A stretch of DNA of 64,000 nt from NCBI RefSeq assembly GCF_022568835.1, contig NZ_JAKZHV010000002.1:248001-312000 (forward strand), given 5' to 3'. The DNA is from Arsenicicoccus piscis. Lineage in GTDB: Bacteria; Actinomycetota; Actinomycetes; Actinomycetales; Dermatophilaceae. The notes beneath the pieces were generated by a model. That model worked only from the letters and a program-made list of their open reading frames with translations. It made no database searches and was not told the DNA's origin. The translations under genes and the position numbers were made by a program. This document shows positions 21,773 through 29,935 of the stretch, in pieces. Within the stretch, counting starts at the first letter, position 1. Every line of letters begins with the position of its first letter.

Positions 21773-22675
21773 GTGTCGCGCGACAGCGCACCCCGGGTGC
21801 GCCAGACCGGGCCGCCCGGTGAGCCGCGGGCGGTCGCCTGGCTCTACCTGCTGCCCGGCTTCGTGGTCTACGCCGCGTTCCTGCTCTACCCGTTCGGGCG
21901 GGCCATCCAGATCTCGCTCTACGACTGGGACGGGCTGACCCTCGGCACCTGGGTGGGGCTCGGCAACTACGCCCAGGTCGTGCAGGACGTGGGGCTGCGC
22001 GAGGCGTTCGGTCACGCGCTCGTGCTGATGTTCTTCTTCGGTGTGCTCCCGCTCGTCATCGGGCTCGCGCTGGCGGCGATCCTCAACCGGGCACGGGTGC
22101 GCGGGCTGTCCTTCTTCCGCACCGTCATCTTCCTGCCGCAGGTGGTCGCGATGGTCGTGGTCGCCGTGGCGTGGCGGCGGATCTACGCCCCCGACGGGTC
22201 GCTGAACGCGCTGCTCGACGCGATCGGGCTGGGCAGCCTGGGCCGCGCCTGGCTCGGGGACTACACGTTCGCGCTGCCCGCGGTCGGGCTCATCGGCACC
22301 TGGTTCGAGATCGGTCTGGTCACCGTGCTGCTGCTCGCCGGCATGGGTCGGATCTCCGGCGAGCTCTACGAGGCGGCCCGGCTCGACGGCGCCGGTCCGC
22401 TGCGCGAGTTCTTCTCGGTCACCCACCCCGCCGTCCGCGGCGAGATCTCGGTAGCCCTCACGCTCACCGTCATCGCCGCGCTCAAGACCTTCGACCTGGT
22501 CTACGTCACGACCAAGGGCGGGCCCGGCAACCAGACCTCGGTCCCGAGCTACGAGGTCTACCACCGCGCCTTCGAGCTCGGTCAGGTCGGCCTCGCGGCC
22601 GCCATCGGCGTCACGCTCACGGTCCTCATCTTCGCCATCACCTATGGCATCACCCGCATCGGCGACAGGGGGTAG
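21773..22675 (+). CDS. Sugar ABC transporter permease (MalF type)
   Basis: Inner-membrane permease of 300 residues with six predicted segments. The EAA loop that docks the ATPase reads YEAARLDGAGPLREFF and is followed by HPAVRGEISVAL. GTG start six bases after the binding-protein stop. The N-terminal 20 residues are cytoplasmic and polar. It pairs with the next gene. Confidence 0.92.
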   Translation: MSRDSAPRVRQTGPPGEPRAVAWLYLLPGFVVYAAFLLYPFGRAIQISLYDWDGLTLGTWVGLGNYAQVVQDVGLREAFGHALVLMFFFGVLPLVIGLALAAILNRARVRGLSFFRTVIFLPQVVAMVVVAVAWRRIYAPDGSLNALLDAIGLGSLGRAWLGDYTFALPAVGLIGTWFEIGLVTVLLLAGMGRISGELYEAARLDGAGPLREFFSVTHPAVRGEISVALTLTVIAALKTFDLVYVTTKGGPGNQTSVPSYEVYHRAFELGQVGLAAAIGVTLTVLIFAITYGITRIGDRG

Positions 22676-22678
22676 ACC

Positions 22679-23479
22679 GTGCGCATCTCTCGCGGTGAGC
22701 AGCTCGCCAACTACGTCATCCTGATCGCCTTCGCGCTGGTCGCGCTCTACCCCCTGCTCACGATCTTCGTGTCCGCGCTCGGCACCGACGCGGGTGCACC
22801 GGGCGGCCTCGCGAACTTCGCCCAGGCCTGGGACGTCGGGCACTTCGCGACCTACATGCGCACCAGCCTGCTGGTGTCCAGCCTCGTCGTCGTGGTGGCC
22901 ACCGTGCTGTCGATCATGACCGGATATGCGTTGGGCACCATGCGTTTTCGCGGGTCTTCCATCGTGTTCTACCTGTTCCTTCTCGGCATCATGATGCCCG
23001 CCGAGGCGATCGTCGTGCCGCTCTACTACGACCTGCGCGCCATCGGTCTCACCGACACCATCTGGGCCATCGCGCTGCCGCAGATCGCCCAGTCCGTCGC
23101 CTTCGGCACCTTCTGGCTGCGCACCTACTTCCGCACCTCCAGCCGCTCGGTCGTCGAGGCCGCGCGACTCGACGGCGCGTCCAGCTGGCAGATCCTCTGG
23201 CGCGTGCTGGTGCCCCTCGCACGCCCGGCGATCACCACGCTCGTCGTCCTCGTCTTCATGTGGACGTGGAACGAGTTCCTGATCCCCCTGGTCATGGTCA
23301 CCTCCGAGGGTCTGCGCACCGCACCCCTCGGCCTGGCCTTCTTCCAGGGTCAGTACACCCAGGGCTTCACGCTCCTCGCCGCCGGCGCCTTCCTCGTCGC
23401 GCTGCCCGTCGTGATCGCCTATCTGTTCCTGCAACGGCACTTCATCGCCGGGATGCTCGAGGGCGCCGTCCGCGAGTAG
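22679..23479 (+). CDS. Sugar ABC transporter permease (MalG type)
   Basis: Second permease, 266 residues, six membrane segments. The EAA loop reads VEAARLDGASSWQILWRVLVP. It starts with GTG three bases after the preceding stop. No ATP-binding subunit follows, so the importer must borrow one, as is usual for CUT1 importers of actinobacteria that share an MsiK-type ATPase. Confidence 0.92.
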   Translation: MRISRGEQLANYVILIAFALVALYPLLTIFVSALGTDAGAPGGLANFAQAWDVGHFATYMRTSLLVSSLVVVVATVLSIMTGYALGTMRFRGSSIVFYLFLLGIMMPAEAIVVPLYYDLRAIGLTDTIWAIALPQIAQSVAFGTFWLRTYFRTSSRSVVEAARLDGASSWQILWRVLVPLARPAITTLVVLVFMWTWNEFLIPLVMVTSEGLRTAPLGLAFFQGQYTQGFTLLAAGAFLVALPVVIAYLFLQRHFIAGMLEGAVRE

Positions 23480-23509
23480 CCCACCTCCCCCCGCCACCAA
23501 GGAGTGACA

Positions 23510-26362
23510 ATGTCGTACACCGCTGGTGCCCCCCGCCGGACCTCTCGCCCGACGCTTCGTCCGACCGCCCGAGCCCTGTGCCTGGCCTCCACCCTCGCCC
23601 TGCTGCCCTGGGCCGGCGTCGCTGCCGCCCACGCCGACTCCGCTCCCGGGGCACCCGGTGGCGCTGCGGCTGCTGGGGCTGTTGGGGTCGCTGGGGCCGC
23701 TGGGGCCGCGGTCGACCACCGTGGACCCGGGCGGGCGCAGACCTCGCTCGGGACCCCCGTAGACCTCGGCGTGCTGTTCGTCGGCGCGCACCCCGACGAC
23801 GAGGCCGGCACCTTGTCGACGCTCGGCGAGTGGAAGCAGCGTTACGGCGTGCGCACCGGCGTGATCACGGTGACCCGCGGCGAGGGCGGTGGCAACGCGG
23901 CCGGACCGCAGGAAGGCCCGGCGCTCGGGCTGCTGCGCGAGGCCGAGGAGCGCAGGGCCGTCGGCATGGCCGGCATCACCGACGTCTTCAACCTCGACAA
24001 GGTCGACTTCTACTACACGGTCTCCGAACCGCTCACCGCCCAGGTCTGGGACCACGAGGACACCCTCGCCCGCACGGTCCGGATCATCCGCCAGACCCGG
24101 CCCGAGGTCATCATGACGATGAACCCCGCGCCCTCCCCCGGCCAGCACGGCAACCACCAGGAGGCGGCACGGCTCGCGATCGAGGCCTATGCCGCGGCCG
24201 GGGACCCGACGCGCTTCCCCGAGCAGATCACCCGCGAGGGGCTCAAGGCGTTCAGCCCGTCGCGCCTGCTGCTGCGCACCTTCGCCGGGACGACGGCGCT
24301 GGGCCCGACCTGCGCCAAGGACGCCGTGCCTGCCGACCCCAGCCAGGATATCTACGGGGTCTACGGCGGCACGACCGCACCCGACGGACGCACCTGGGCG
24401 GCCGTGGAGCGCGCCGCCCAGCGTCAGTACGTCAGCCAGGGCTGGGGCGGCTTCCCGGACGTGCCCGCCGACCCGGCCCAGCTGGGCTGCGACTACCTCA
24501 CGCAGGTCGACTCCCGCGTGCCCTACCCCGCACCGGGGACGGATGCGGCGACCGCGTCCGACGGCGCCCTCGCCGGGGCGCTCACCCGGCCCGCCGGCAC
24601 CGTGCCGCTCGGCACCGGCCTGCGCGTGAGCAGCCCCACCGGCACCGTCCTACCCGGTGCCGCCTCGACCGTCTCGGTCGCGGTCACCGGACCCGCGCGC
24701 GGCGGGCTCTCCGACGTGCGGGTGGCCCTCACCGCGCCCGCCGGCTGGACCGTCAGCGCACCGCAGCGGGTGCACGGAGTCGGCTCCGGTCAGACCCGGA
24801 CCCTCACCTTCACCGTCACGGCGCCCGCGTCCGCCGCCGGCGGCAGCCACGTGCGGGTGTCGGCGGACCTCACCAGCCGGCAGGGTCGGGGTTACGCGGC
24901 GCGCACGCTCACGGTCACCAGGCCGGTGTCCGCCCAGCAGCAGCTGCTGCCCCAGGTGGCGCAGTTCGAGAGCTGGACCAAGGCGCAGAACCTGCCGCAG
25001 CTGAGCGGCATCGTCGCCCCGGTGCTCACCATGGCCAGCGGCGGCACCCGCACCATCCCTGTCACCGTCACCAACGCCACCGACGCCCCGCAGTCGGGCA
25101 CCGTGACGATCAAGCCGCCGGCCGGCTTCACCGCGAAGGCGACCGGCGTGAGCTACGGGCCGATCCCGGCGCACGGCACCGGGACGGTGATGTTCACCGT
25201 GACCAACACCGACACCTCGCTCAAGACGGGAGCCCCGGGCGGCGACTACGCCTACACGCTCACCACGACGAGCGCGGCCGGCTCGAGCACCACCAACCAG
25301 GCGCTCGAGCTGGTGCCGAGCACCACGATCCCGAAGGCCACCACCGCGCCCAAGGTCGACGGCGTCGTGTCTCCGGGTGAGTACACCGGCGCTGCGATGG
25401 ACCTCTCCCGGGTGTGGGAGGGCGCCGCCTGCACGTCCGCGGCCGACTGCTCCGGGACCGCCTGGGCCACCTGGTCCGGCGACACGCTCTACATCCCGGC
25501 GAAGGTGGTCGACGACACCCTGGGCACCAGGCTCGCGACCAACGACTGCAAGCGGCACTGGCGCACCGACTCCCTCGAGATCGCCATCGACCCGCGCGGG
25601 ACCTCGGAGAACACCTCGACGACGTTCAAGGCGGCCATCATCCCGGTCACCGCCGAGGGTCCGGCGTGCGCGCTGCGCGACGCCGACAACCACCAGGGTC
25701 CGGCCGCCGAGACCGCACCCGGCATGAAGTTCGCGGTCACGACGGCGACGCCCTACGCCGGCTACACCGCCGAGGTAGCCATCCCGATGTCCGAGCTCCC
25801 CTCGGCCATCGACCCCGCCAGGATGGGGCTGAACATCCTGCCCTACGACTCCGACACCCAGGACAAGACCGGGCAGACCCGCATCGGCTGGTCGGTCTGG
25901 GGCGGCGTGCAGGGTGACCCCTACCGCTGGGGCCAGGCGATGCTCGAGGGCTACCAGCCGCCCGCCGGTCGCTCCACCACGCCGACCGCGCCGATCATGC
26001 CGCTGACGGCGCTTTCCTCGCTGGACTCGCCGCAGTCGCTCGCGCAGGCGGTCGACAACAAGGTCACGCTCGCCGGCGGTCCGTCCTCGACCCGTCGTGA
26101 CGGTGCCTGGGTCGAGCGGGTCGACGTCCGCGACGCCACGGCCACGGTGTGGGTGCGCGCCGCCGCCGGTGGCACGGCGCACGTGTTCGTCCAGGACGAC
26201 ACGGGCGTCGCCGGCTCCGGCACGGTCGCCCTCCCGCGCTCCGGCAAGCGTGCCATCGCCATCCCGCTCACCCGTGCGCTCACCGGCCGCGCCACCGCGC
26301 TGGTCGGCTGGGACGGTCGCGGCGGCACGACCATGGCGTCCCTCGCCACCACCCGCAGGTAG
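23510..26362 (+). CDS. Secreted PIG-L family deacetylase with carbohydrate-binding domains
   Basis: Zn-dependent N-deacetylase of sugars, 950 residues. Order of parts: signal peptide to about residue 43 (AHADS cleavage region), an Ala/Gly-rich linker to about 70, the PIG-L/LmbE domain with AHPDDE (93-98) and HGNH (213-216), two NEW3-like beta domains (about 360-480 and 510-610), a CBM9-like sugar-binding domain (about 620-810), and a final beta-rich part. AAGGAG precedes the ATG. Last gene of the kinase-importer operon, so it probably removes acetyl groups from a polymer or oligosaccharide outside the cell before uptake. The N-acetyl sugar substrate is inferred. Confidence 0.87.
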   Translation: MSYTAGAPRRTSRPTLRPTARALCLASTLALLPWAGVAAAHADSAPGAPGGAAAAGAVGVAGAAGAAVDHRGPGRAQTSLGTPVDLGVLFVGAHPDDEAGTLSTLGEWKQRYGVRTGVITVTRGEGGGNAAGPQEGPALGLLREAEERRAVGMAGITDVFNLDKVDFYYTVSEPLTAQVWDHEDTLARTVRIIRQTRPEVIMTMNPAPSPGQHGNHQEAARLAIEAYAAAGDPTRFPEQITREGLKAFSPSRLLLRTFAGTTALGPTCAKDAVPADPSQDIYGVYGGTTAPDGRTWAAVERAAQRQYVSQGWGGFPDVPADPAQLGCDYLTQVDSRVPYPAPGTDAATASDGALAGALTRPAGTVPLGTGLRVSSPTGTVLPGAASTVSVAVTGPARGGLSDVRVALTAPAGWTVSAPQRVHGVGSGQTRTLTFTVTAPASAAGGSHVRVSADLTSRQGRGYAARTLTVTRPVSAQQQLLPQVAQFESWTKAQNLPQLSGIVAPVLTMASGGTRTIPVTVTNATDAPQSGTVTIKPPAGFTAKATGVSYGPIPAHGTGTVMFTVTNTDTSLKTGAPGGDYAYTLTTTSAAGSSTTNQALELVPSTTIPKATTAPKVDGVVSPGEYTGAAMDLSRVWEGAACTSAADCSGTAWATWSGDTLYIPAKVVDDTLGTRLATNDCKRHWRTDSLEIAIDPRGTSENTSTTFKAAIIPVTAEGPACALRDADNHQGPAAETAPGMKFAVTTATPYAGYTAEVAIPMSELPSAIDPARMGLNILPYDSDTQDKTGQTRIGWSVWGGVQGDPYRWGQAMLEGYQPPAGRSTTPTAPIMPLTALSSLDSPQSLAQAVDNKVTLAGGPSSTRRDGAWVERVDVRDATATVWVRAAAGGTAHVFVQDDTGVAGSGTVALPRSGKRAIAIPLTRALTGRATALVGWDGRGGTTMASLATTRR

Positions 26363-26384
26363 ACCCCCTGGTCGGCATGCCTGT

Positions 26385-26409
26385 CAGTGCCCCGACCGCC
26401 GGGGCACTG
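26385..26409. terminator. Bidirectional hairpin terminator between convergent genes
   Basis: CAGTGCCCCG, five-base loop ACCGC, CGGGGCACTG: a perfect 10-bp stem centred between the deacetylase stop and the stop of the convergent gene at 26426. There is no U-run, as often in high-GC actinobacteria. Confidence 0.75.
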
Positions 26410-26425
26410 TCCGCCGGCGCCGCGG

Positions 26426-27022
26426 CTACGAGCCGGACGCGGCGCCGGTGCCGGTGCCGGTGGCGCAGCGAGCGGCGACCAGGTCGGCGATGAGCGGCAG
26501 GTCGAGGCTGACGTCGTGGGTGGTGCGCAGGCCGAGGCGGTCGACCTCGACGCGCACCGGCAGGGTCCGCCCCTCGGCGTCGGCGACCATGCCGACACCG
26601 CCGACACCGCCCGTGCGCTGGCGCACCGAGGCGGGGACGGCCGAGCAGTCGATCGGGTAGTTGAGGGTCACGCTGCCGTGACCGAACGCACCGATCGGCG
26701 CGCTCGACACCACCGTCCCCCGACCGACGCCCGCCATCGGCGACGAGGCACCCACGACCCGGATCGGGAAGACGCCGCGGTTGTCCAGCTGAGCGTCCAG
26801 CCGCACGACGTCCCGCTCGGCGCGGACGATGTCGTCACCGCCCCCTCCGGAGGTCCACACCCGCGGCGCGAAGACACCCAGCAGAGAGGCTGCGACCAGG
26901 GCCGCGACGGTGGCGGTCACCGTCACGAGAAACGTTCGCGCACGGCGGCGCTCGTGCTGATCGACCTCGGTCACCACGGCCTCGGCCTGGGTCCACTGCT
27001 GCTCGTCGATGAGGTAGCTCAT
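26426..27022 (-). CDS. Hypothetical membrane-anchored protein
   Basis: Not recognised. It has 198 residues: a charged N-terminal 28, one membrane segment at about 29-53, then an extracytoplasmic beta-rich domain. The outer part holds two Cys, one near the middle (YPIDCSAVP) and one near the end (VAARCATG), that could form a disulfide. Tail Gly/Thr/Ser-rich. ATG at 27022; TATATT/GATATA with TTGTGT upstream may be its promoter, overlapping the inverted repeat at 27027-27041. It is divergent from a membrane protein/GntR pair. Confidence 0.65.
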   Translation of the reverse strand: MSYLIDEQQWTQAEAVVTEVDQHERRRARTFLVTVTATVAALVAASLLGVFAPRVWTSGGGGDDIVRAERDVVRLDAQLDNRGVFPIRVVGASSPMAGVGRGTVVSSAPIGAFGHGSVTLNYPIDCSAVPASVRQRTGGVGGVGMVADAEGRTLPVRVEVDRLGLRTTHDVSLDLPLIADLVAARCATGTGTGAASGS

Positions 27023-27026
27023 GACA

Positions 27027-27041
27027 GCAATATATCATTGC
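27027..27041. promoter_or_regulatory. Inverted repeat in the divergent promoter region
   Basis: GCAATATATCATTGC is GCAAT-N5-ATTGC, a perfect inverted repeat in an AT-rich patch between two divergent genes. TGACACATTGACACA (27044-27058) next to it is a near-exact direct repeat. The GntR-like regulator encoded 0.95 kb downstream is a plausible binder. Confidence 0.45.
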
Positions 27042-27086
27042 ACTGACACATTGACACAAGAGGTCGAGAGGGTCCATCCTGACGAC

Positions 27087-27995
27087 ATGTTCGGTGCAGT
27101 CATCCTCATCGCCATCGCCGCTCTGGTCGTCGGGAGCGCCCTGCTCGTCACCCTCGCCGGCGCCGGCCAGCTCCGGCACCCACAGCTGGAGCGCTTCGCC
27201 CGCCGTCAGCACTGGATCCCCACCACCAACGGGATCCCACTCGTCGCCGCCAGCCTCGCCGTCGTCCGTCGGTGGCGCCGTGCGGGGCTCGCCGCGGGGG
27301 TGATCGCGGGGATCGGCTACGGGCTGAGCCAAGGGGCTCTGACGCTCAGCATCACGGCGATGTTCCTCGGTTGGTTCGCCGGGGCCTTGGTCGCGGAGTG
27401 GCGCATCGCCGATGCCGTGAGATCGGTTCTCCCACAACAAGCCCGGCGTAGCTCGACCCTCACCTCGCGGGGACTCGGCACCTACGTCGGTCTGCTGGCT
27501 CGAGCCCTGGCGGTCGGCGTACTCGTCGCCGTCGTCGTCGCGGCCGTCTGGTCCCTCGCTGCCGCGCTGCGCCAGGACGCTATGGTCCGGTGGACCTCGT
27601 GGACCGTCGTCACCGCCCTCGGCCTGGCCGTGCTGGGCGCCACCATCCGCAAGGTCGTAGACCGTCCGGCCGGCTACGCGGACCGCGACCTGCGCGACGC
27701 GGACGACGCCGTGCGCTGCCAGTCGCTGACCGTGATCGCCGGTTGCGCCGTGGCTGCCGCGGCCTACCCGCTGACCGCCTACCTCGACATCGCCGAGCTG
27801 ATCTCTCCCACAACGGATCTCGTGATCACGGTGGTCGCCATGGTGGTGGGCTGGTGGATCGCGACGTTCTCCCCGTCGACGCGCGAGCCCGGCCGGCAGG
27901 GCGACCCCCTTGCCGACTCCCGTCTCGACACGACGACGGCCGACGCCAAATGCCAGGACGCGCGCCCCGAGGGCACCCACGGGAGCCGGTCGTGA
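27087..27995 (+). CDS. Hypothetical multi-pass membrane protein
   Basis: Not recognised by family. The 302 residues include about seven to eight hydrophobic segments and a polar tail of about 35 residues. ATG 27087 begins at the first membrane segment; an ATG at 27021 would overlap the promoter repeat and the divergent start codon. The stop overlaps the GntR-like gene by four bases (GTGA), a layout common for YtrA-type regulators with their membrane partners. Possible role in envelope stress or export, unproven. Confidence 0.7.
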   Translation: MFGAVILIAIAALVVGSALLVTLAGAGQLRHPQLERFARRQHWIPTTNGIPLVAASLAVVRRWRRAGLAAGVIAGIGYGLSQGALTLSITAMFLGWFAGALVAEWRIADAVRSVLPQQARRSSTLTSRGLGTYVGLLARALAVGVLVAVVVAAVWSLAAALRQDAMVRWTSWTVVTALGLAVLGATIRKVVDRPAGYADRDLRDADDAVRCQSLTVIAGCAVAAAAYPLTAYLDIAELISPTTDLVITVVAMVVGWWIATFSPSTREPGRQGDPLADSRLDTTTADAKCQDARPEGTHGSRS

Positions 27996-28372
27996 TCCTC
28001 GACGTCGACGAGGCGTCACCCGTCCCCGTCTTCGAGCAGCTGCGCGGTCAGCTCGCCGAGATGATCGAGGCCGGCACCCTCCCGGCCGGGCACCGGCTGC
28101 CACCGATCCGCCAGCTCGCCGCTGACCTGGGGCTCGCCCCGGGGACGGTCGGGCGGGTCTACAAGGAGCTGGAGCAGTCGGGGCTGGTGCGCAGCCGGGT
28201 CCGCACCGGGACCGTGGTGGAGGAGCGAGCTGCGTTGCGTCCCAGCGAGACTCGGGCTGAGGCGTCCGCCGCGGCACGGTCCTACGCGACCGCGATGATG
28301 CGCCTCGGCCTCACCCAGGACGACGCCGTGCACGCCGTGCGCACCGCGTGGACGGCCGTCGAGCCGCGCTGA
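27992..28372 (+). CDS. GntR-family regulator, YtrA type
   Basis: A 126-residue short GntR protein: N-terminal winged helix (PVFEQLRGQLAEMI; LPPIRQLAADLGLAPGTVGR; YKELEQSGLV), then only a short helical C-terminal part, as in the YtrA subfamily, with no effector domain of the FadR/HutC kind. GTG 27992 is coupled to the upstream membrane-protein gene. YtrA regulators typically repress their own operon, here probably through the repeat at 27027-27041. Confidence 0.88.
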   Translation: MILDVDEASPVPVFEQLRGQLAEMIEAGTLPAGHRLPPIRQLAADLGLAPGTVGRVYKELEQSGLVRSRVRTGTVVEERAALRPSETRAEASAAARSYATAMMRLGLTQDDAVHAVRTAWTAVEPR

Positions 28373-28398
28373 GGCGGAGCCTGTCGAGCCGCGCTGAG
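28358..28398 (+). repeat. 16-bp direct repeat at the end of the GntR-like gene
   Basis: GTCGAGCCGCGCTGAG occurs at 28358-28373, covering the stop codon, and again at 28383-28398. The second copy lies outside the gene. Probably a small local duplication. Confidence 0.55.
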
Positions 28399-28436
28399 AC
28401 GAGGCCCTCGCTCACCCGCAACGGCACCGTGCGGCA

Positions 28437-29852
28437 CTACCGCGGATCGGCGCGCAGCCGGTCGCGCAGCCACGCCCAGCGCGACGCCAGCCGCTCCTCG
28501 AAGCCCCGCCCGGTCGGGCGGTAGTAGTCAGCCTTGCCGTGCAGGTCGTCGGGGAGGTACTGCTGCGCCACCACACCGTCGGGACCGTCGTGGGCGTAGC
28601 GGTATCCCTTGCCGTGGCCGAGCCGCTCGGCCCCGGCATAGCTCGAGCCGCGCAGGTGGGCCGGCACGGCTCCGCCGCGACCGGAGCGCACGTCGGCGAT
28701 CGCCTCGTTGATGCCGACGTAGGCGGCGTTGGACTTCGGGGCGAGCGAGTTGTGAACCACCGCCTGGGCCAAGATGATTCGCGCCTCGGGCATGCCGATC
28801 TGAGCCACCGCGTGCATGGCCGCGACGGCCGTCTGCAGCGCGGTGGGGTCGCCCATCCCCACGTCCTCGGACGCCGCGATGACGATGCGACGGGCGATGA
28901 AGCGCGGGTCCTCCCCCGCCTCCAGCATCCGGGCGAGGTAGTGCAGCGCCGCGTTGACGTCCGACCCGCGCATCGACTTGATGAGCGCGCTCGCCACGTC
29001 GTAGTGCTGGTCCCCCGCCCGGTCGTAGCGCACCGCCGCGTGCTCCATCGCCTGCTCGGTGTGCGCGAGAGTGACGACCAGCGGCTCCTCGGCCGTCGCG
29101 GTGACACCACCGGGAGCCGCCGAGAGGGCTACTCCGGCAGCGCCTTCCAGCGCCGTGAGGGCCCGGCGCGCGTCGCCTCCCGAGAGCCGCACGAGGTGCT
29201 CGCGGGCCTCGGGCTCGAGGGTGAACGTGCCGCCGAGACCGCGCTCGGCGACCAGTGCCTCGTCGAGCACCTCACCGATCTCGTCGTCGCCCAGCGACTC
29301 GAGGGTGACCAGGACCGAGCGCGAGAGCAGCGGCGCGATGACGGAGAACGACGGGTTCTCGGTCGTGGCCGCGACCAGGACGACGACGCGGTTCTCGACC
29401 GCGGGCAGCAGCGCGTCCTGTTGGGCCTTGGTGAAGCGGTGGATCTCGTCGAGGAAGAGCACCGTCGTGCGGCCGTAGAGGTCCCGCTCTCGCGTCGCGG
29501 ACTCGATCACCGCCCGCACGTCCTTCACGCCCGCCGTGATCGCCGACAGCTCGACGAATCGTCGACCCGCCGCCGTCGCGACCAGGTGCGCGAGGGTGGT
29601 CTTGCCCGTGCCCGGCGGACCCCAGAGGATCGCCGAGAGCGGGCCGACCGCGCCGCCGTGACCCTCGATCAACCGGCGCAGCGGTGACCCGGGCCGCAGC
29701 GCCGCCCGCTGCCCGCGCACCTCCTCCAGCGCGCGGGGGCGCATGCGCACCGCCAGCGGCGCCGCAGCGCCCCCAGCCGCGGCGCTCCCAGCCCCGGCGG
29801 CTGCCCCGCGAGCACCGCCGCCGGCCCCATTGAACAGGTCTGGCTCATCCAC
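28437..29852 (-). CDS. rarA: Replication-associated recombination protein RarA (MgsA)
   Basis: AAA+ ATPase acting at stalled replication forks, related to eukaryotic WRNIP1/Mgs1. The 471-residue protein shows Walker [14 protein letters not shown], Walker [11 protein letters not shown], sensor 1 AATTENPSF, and the arginine-rich [13 protein letters not shown]. The C-terminal tetramerisation region includes [20 protein letters not shown]. An Ala/Gly-rich stretch of about 20 residues precedes the core (residues 10-30). GTG 29852 is used; later starts would cut the conserved MRPRALEEV region. Confidence 0.95.
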   Translation of the reverse strand: MDEPDLFNGAGGGARGAAAGAGSAAAGGAAAPLAVRMRPRALEEVRGQRAALRPGSPLRRLIEGHGGAVGPLSAILWGPPGTGKTTLAHLVATAAGRRFVELSAITAGVKDVRAVIESATRERDLYGRTTVLFLDEIHRFTKAQQDALLPAVENRVVVLVAATTENPSFSVIAPLLSRSVLVTLESLGDDEIGEVLDEALVAERGLGGTFTLEPEAREHLVRLSGGDARRALTALEGAAGVALSAAPGGVTATAEEPLVVTLAHTEQAMEHAAVRYDRAGDQHYDVASALIKSMRGSDVNAALHYLARMLEAGEDPRFIARRIVIAASEDVGMGDPTALQTAVAAMHAVAQIGMPEARIILAQAVVHNSLAPKSNAAYVGINEAIADVRSGRGGAVPAHLRGSSYAGAERLGHGKGYRYAHDGPDGVVAQQYLPDDLHGKADYYRPTGRGFEERLASRWAWLRDRLRADPR

Positions 29853-29935
29853 CCGACCAGTCTGGCAGACGCCTCTGACAGCGTATTTGGCTAGTTACTC
29901 ACCGTGGCCACCGCCCGAGTGGCAGGCTGGGAGTC

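Noticed and set aside
20399-24157. A 1252-codon minus-strand frame across the importer genes
   Set aside because: It mirrors well-supported plus-strand genes with strong motifs; composition (Gly, Arg, Asp, Val, His) is typical of GC-rich antisense frames.
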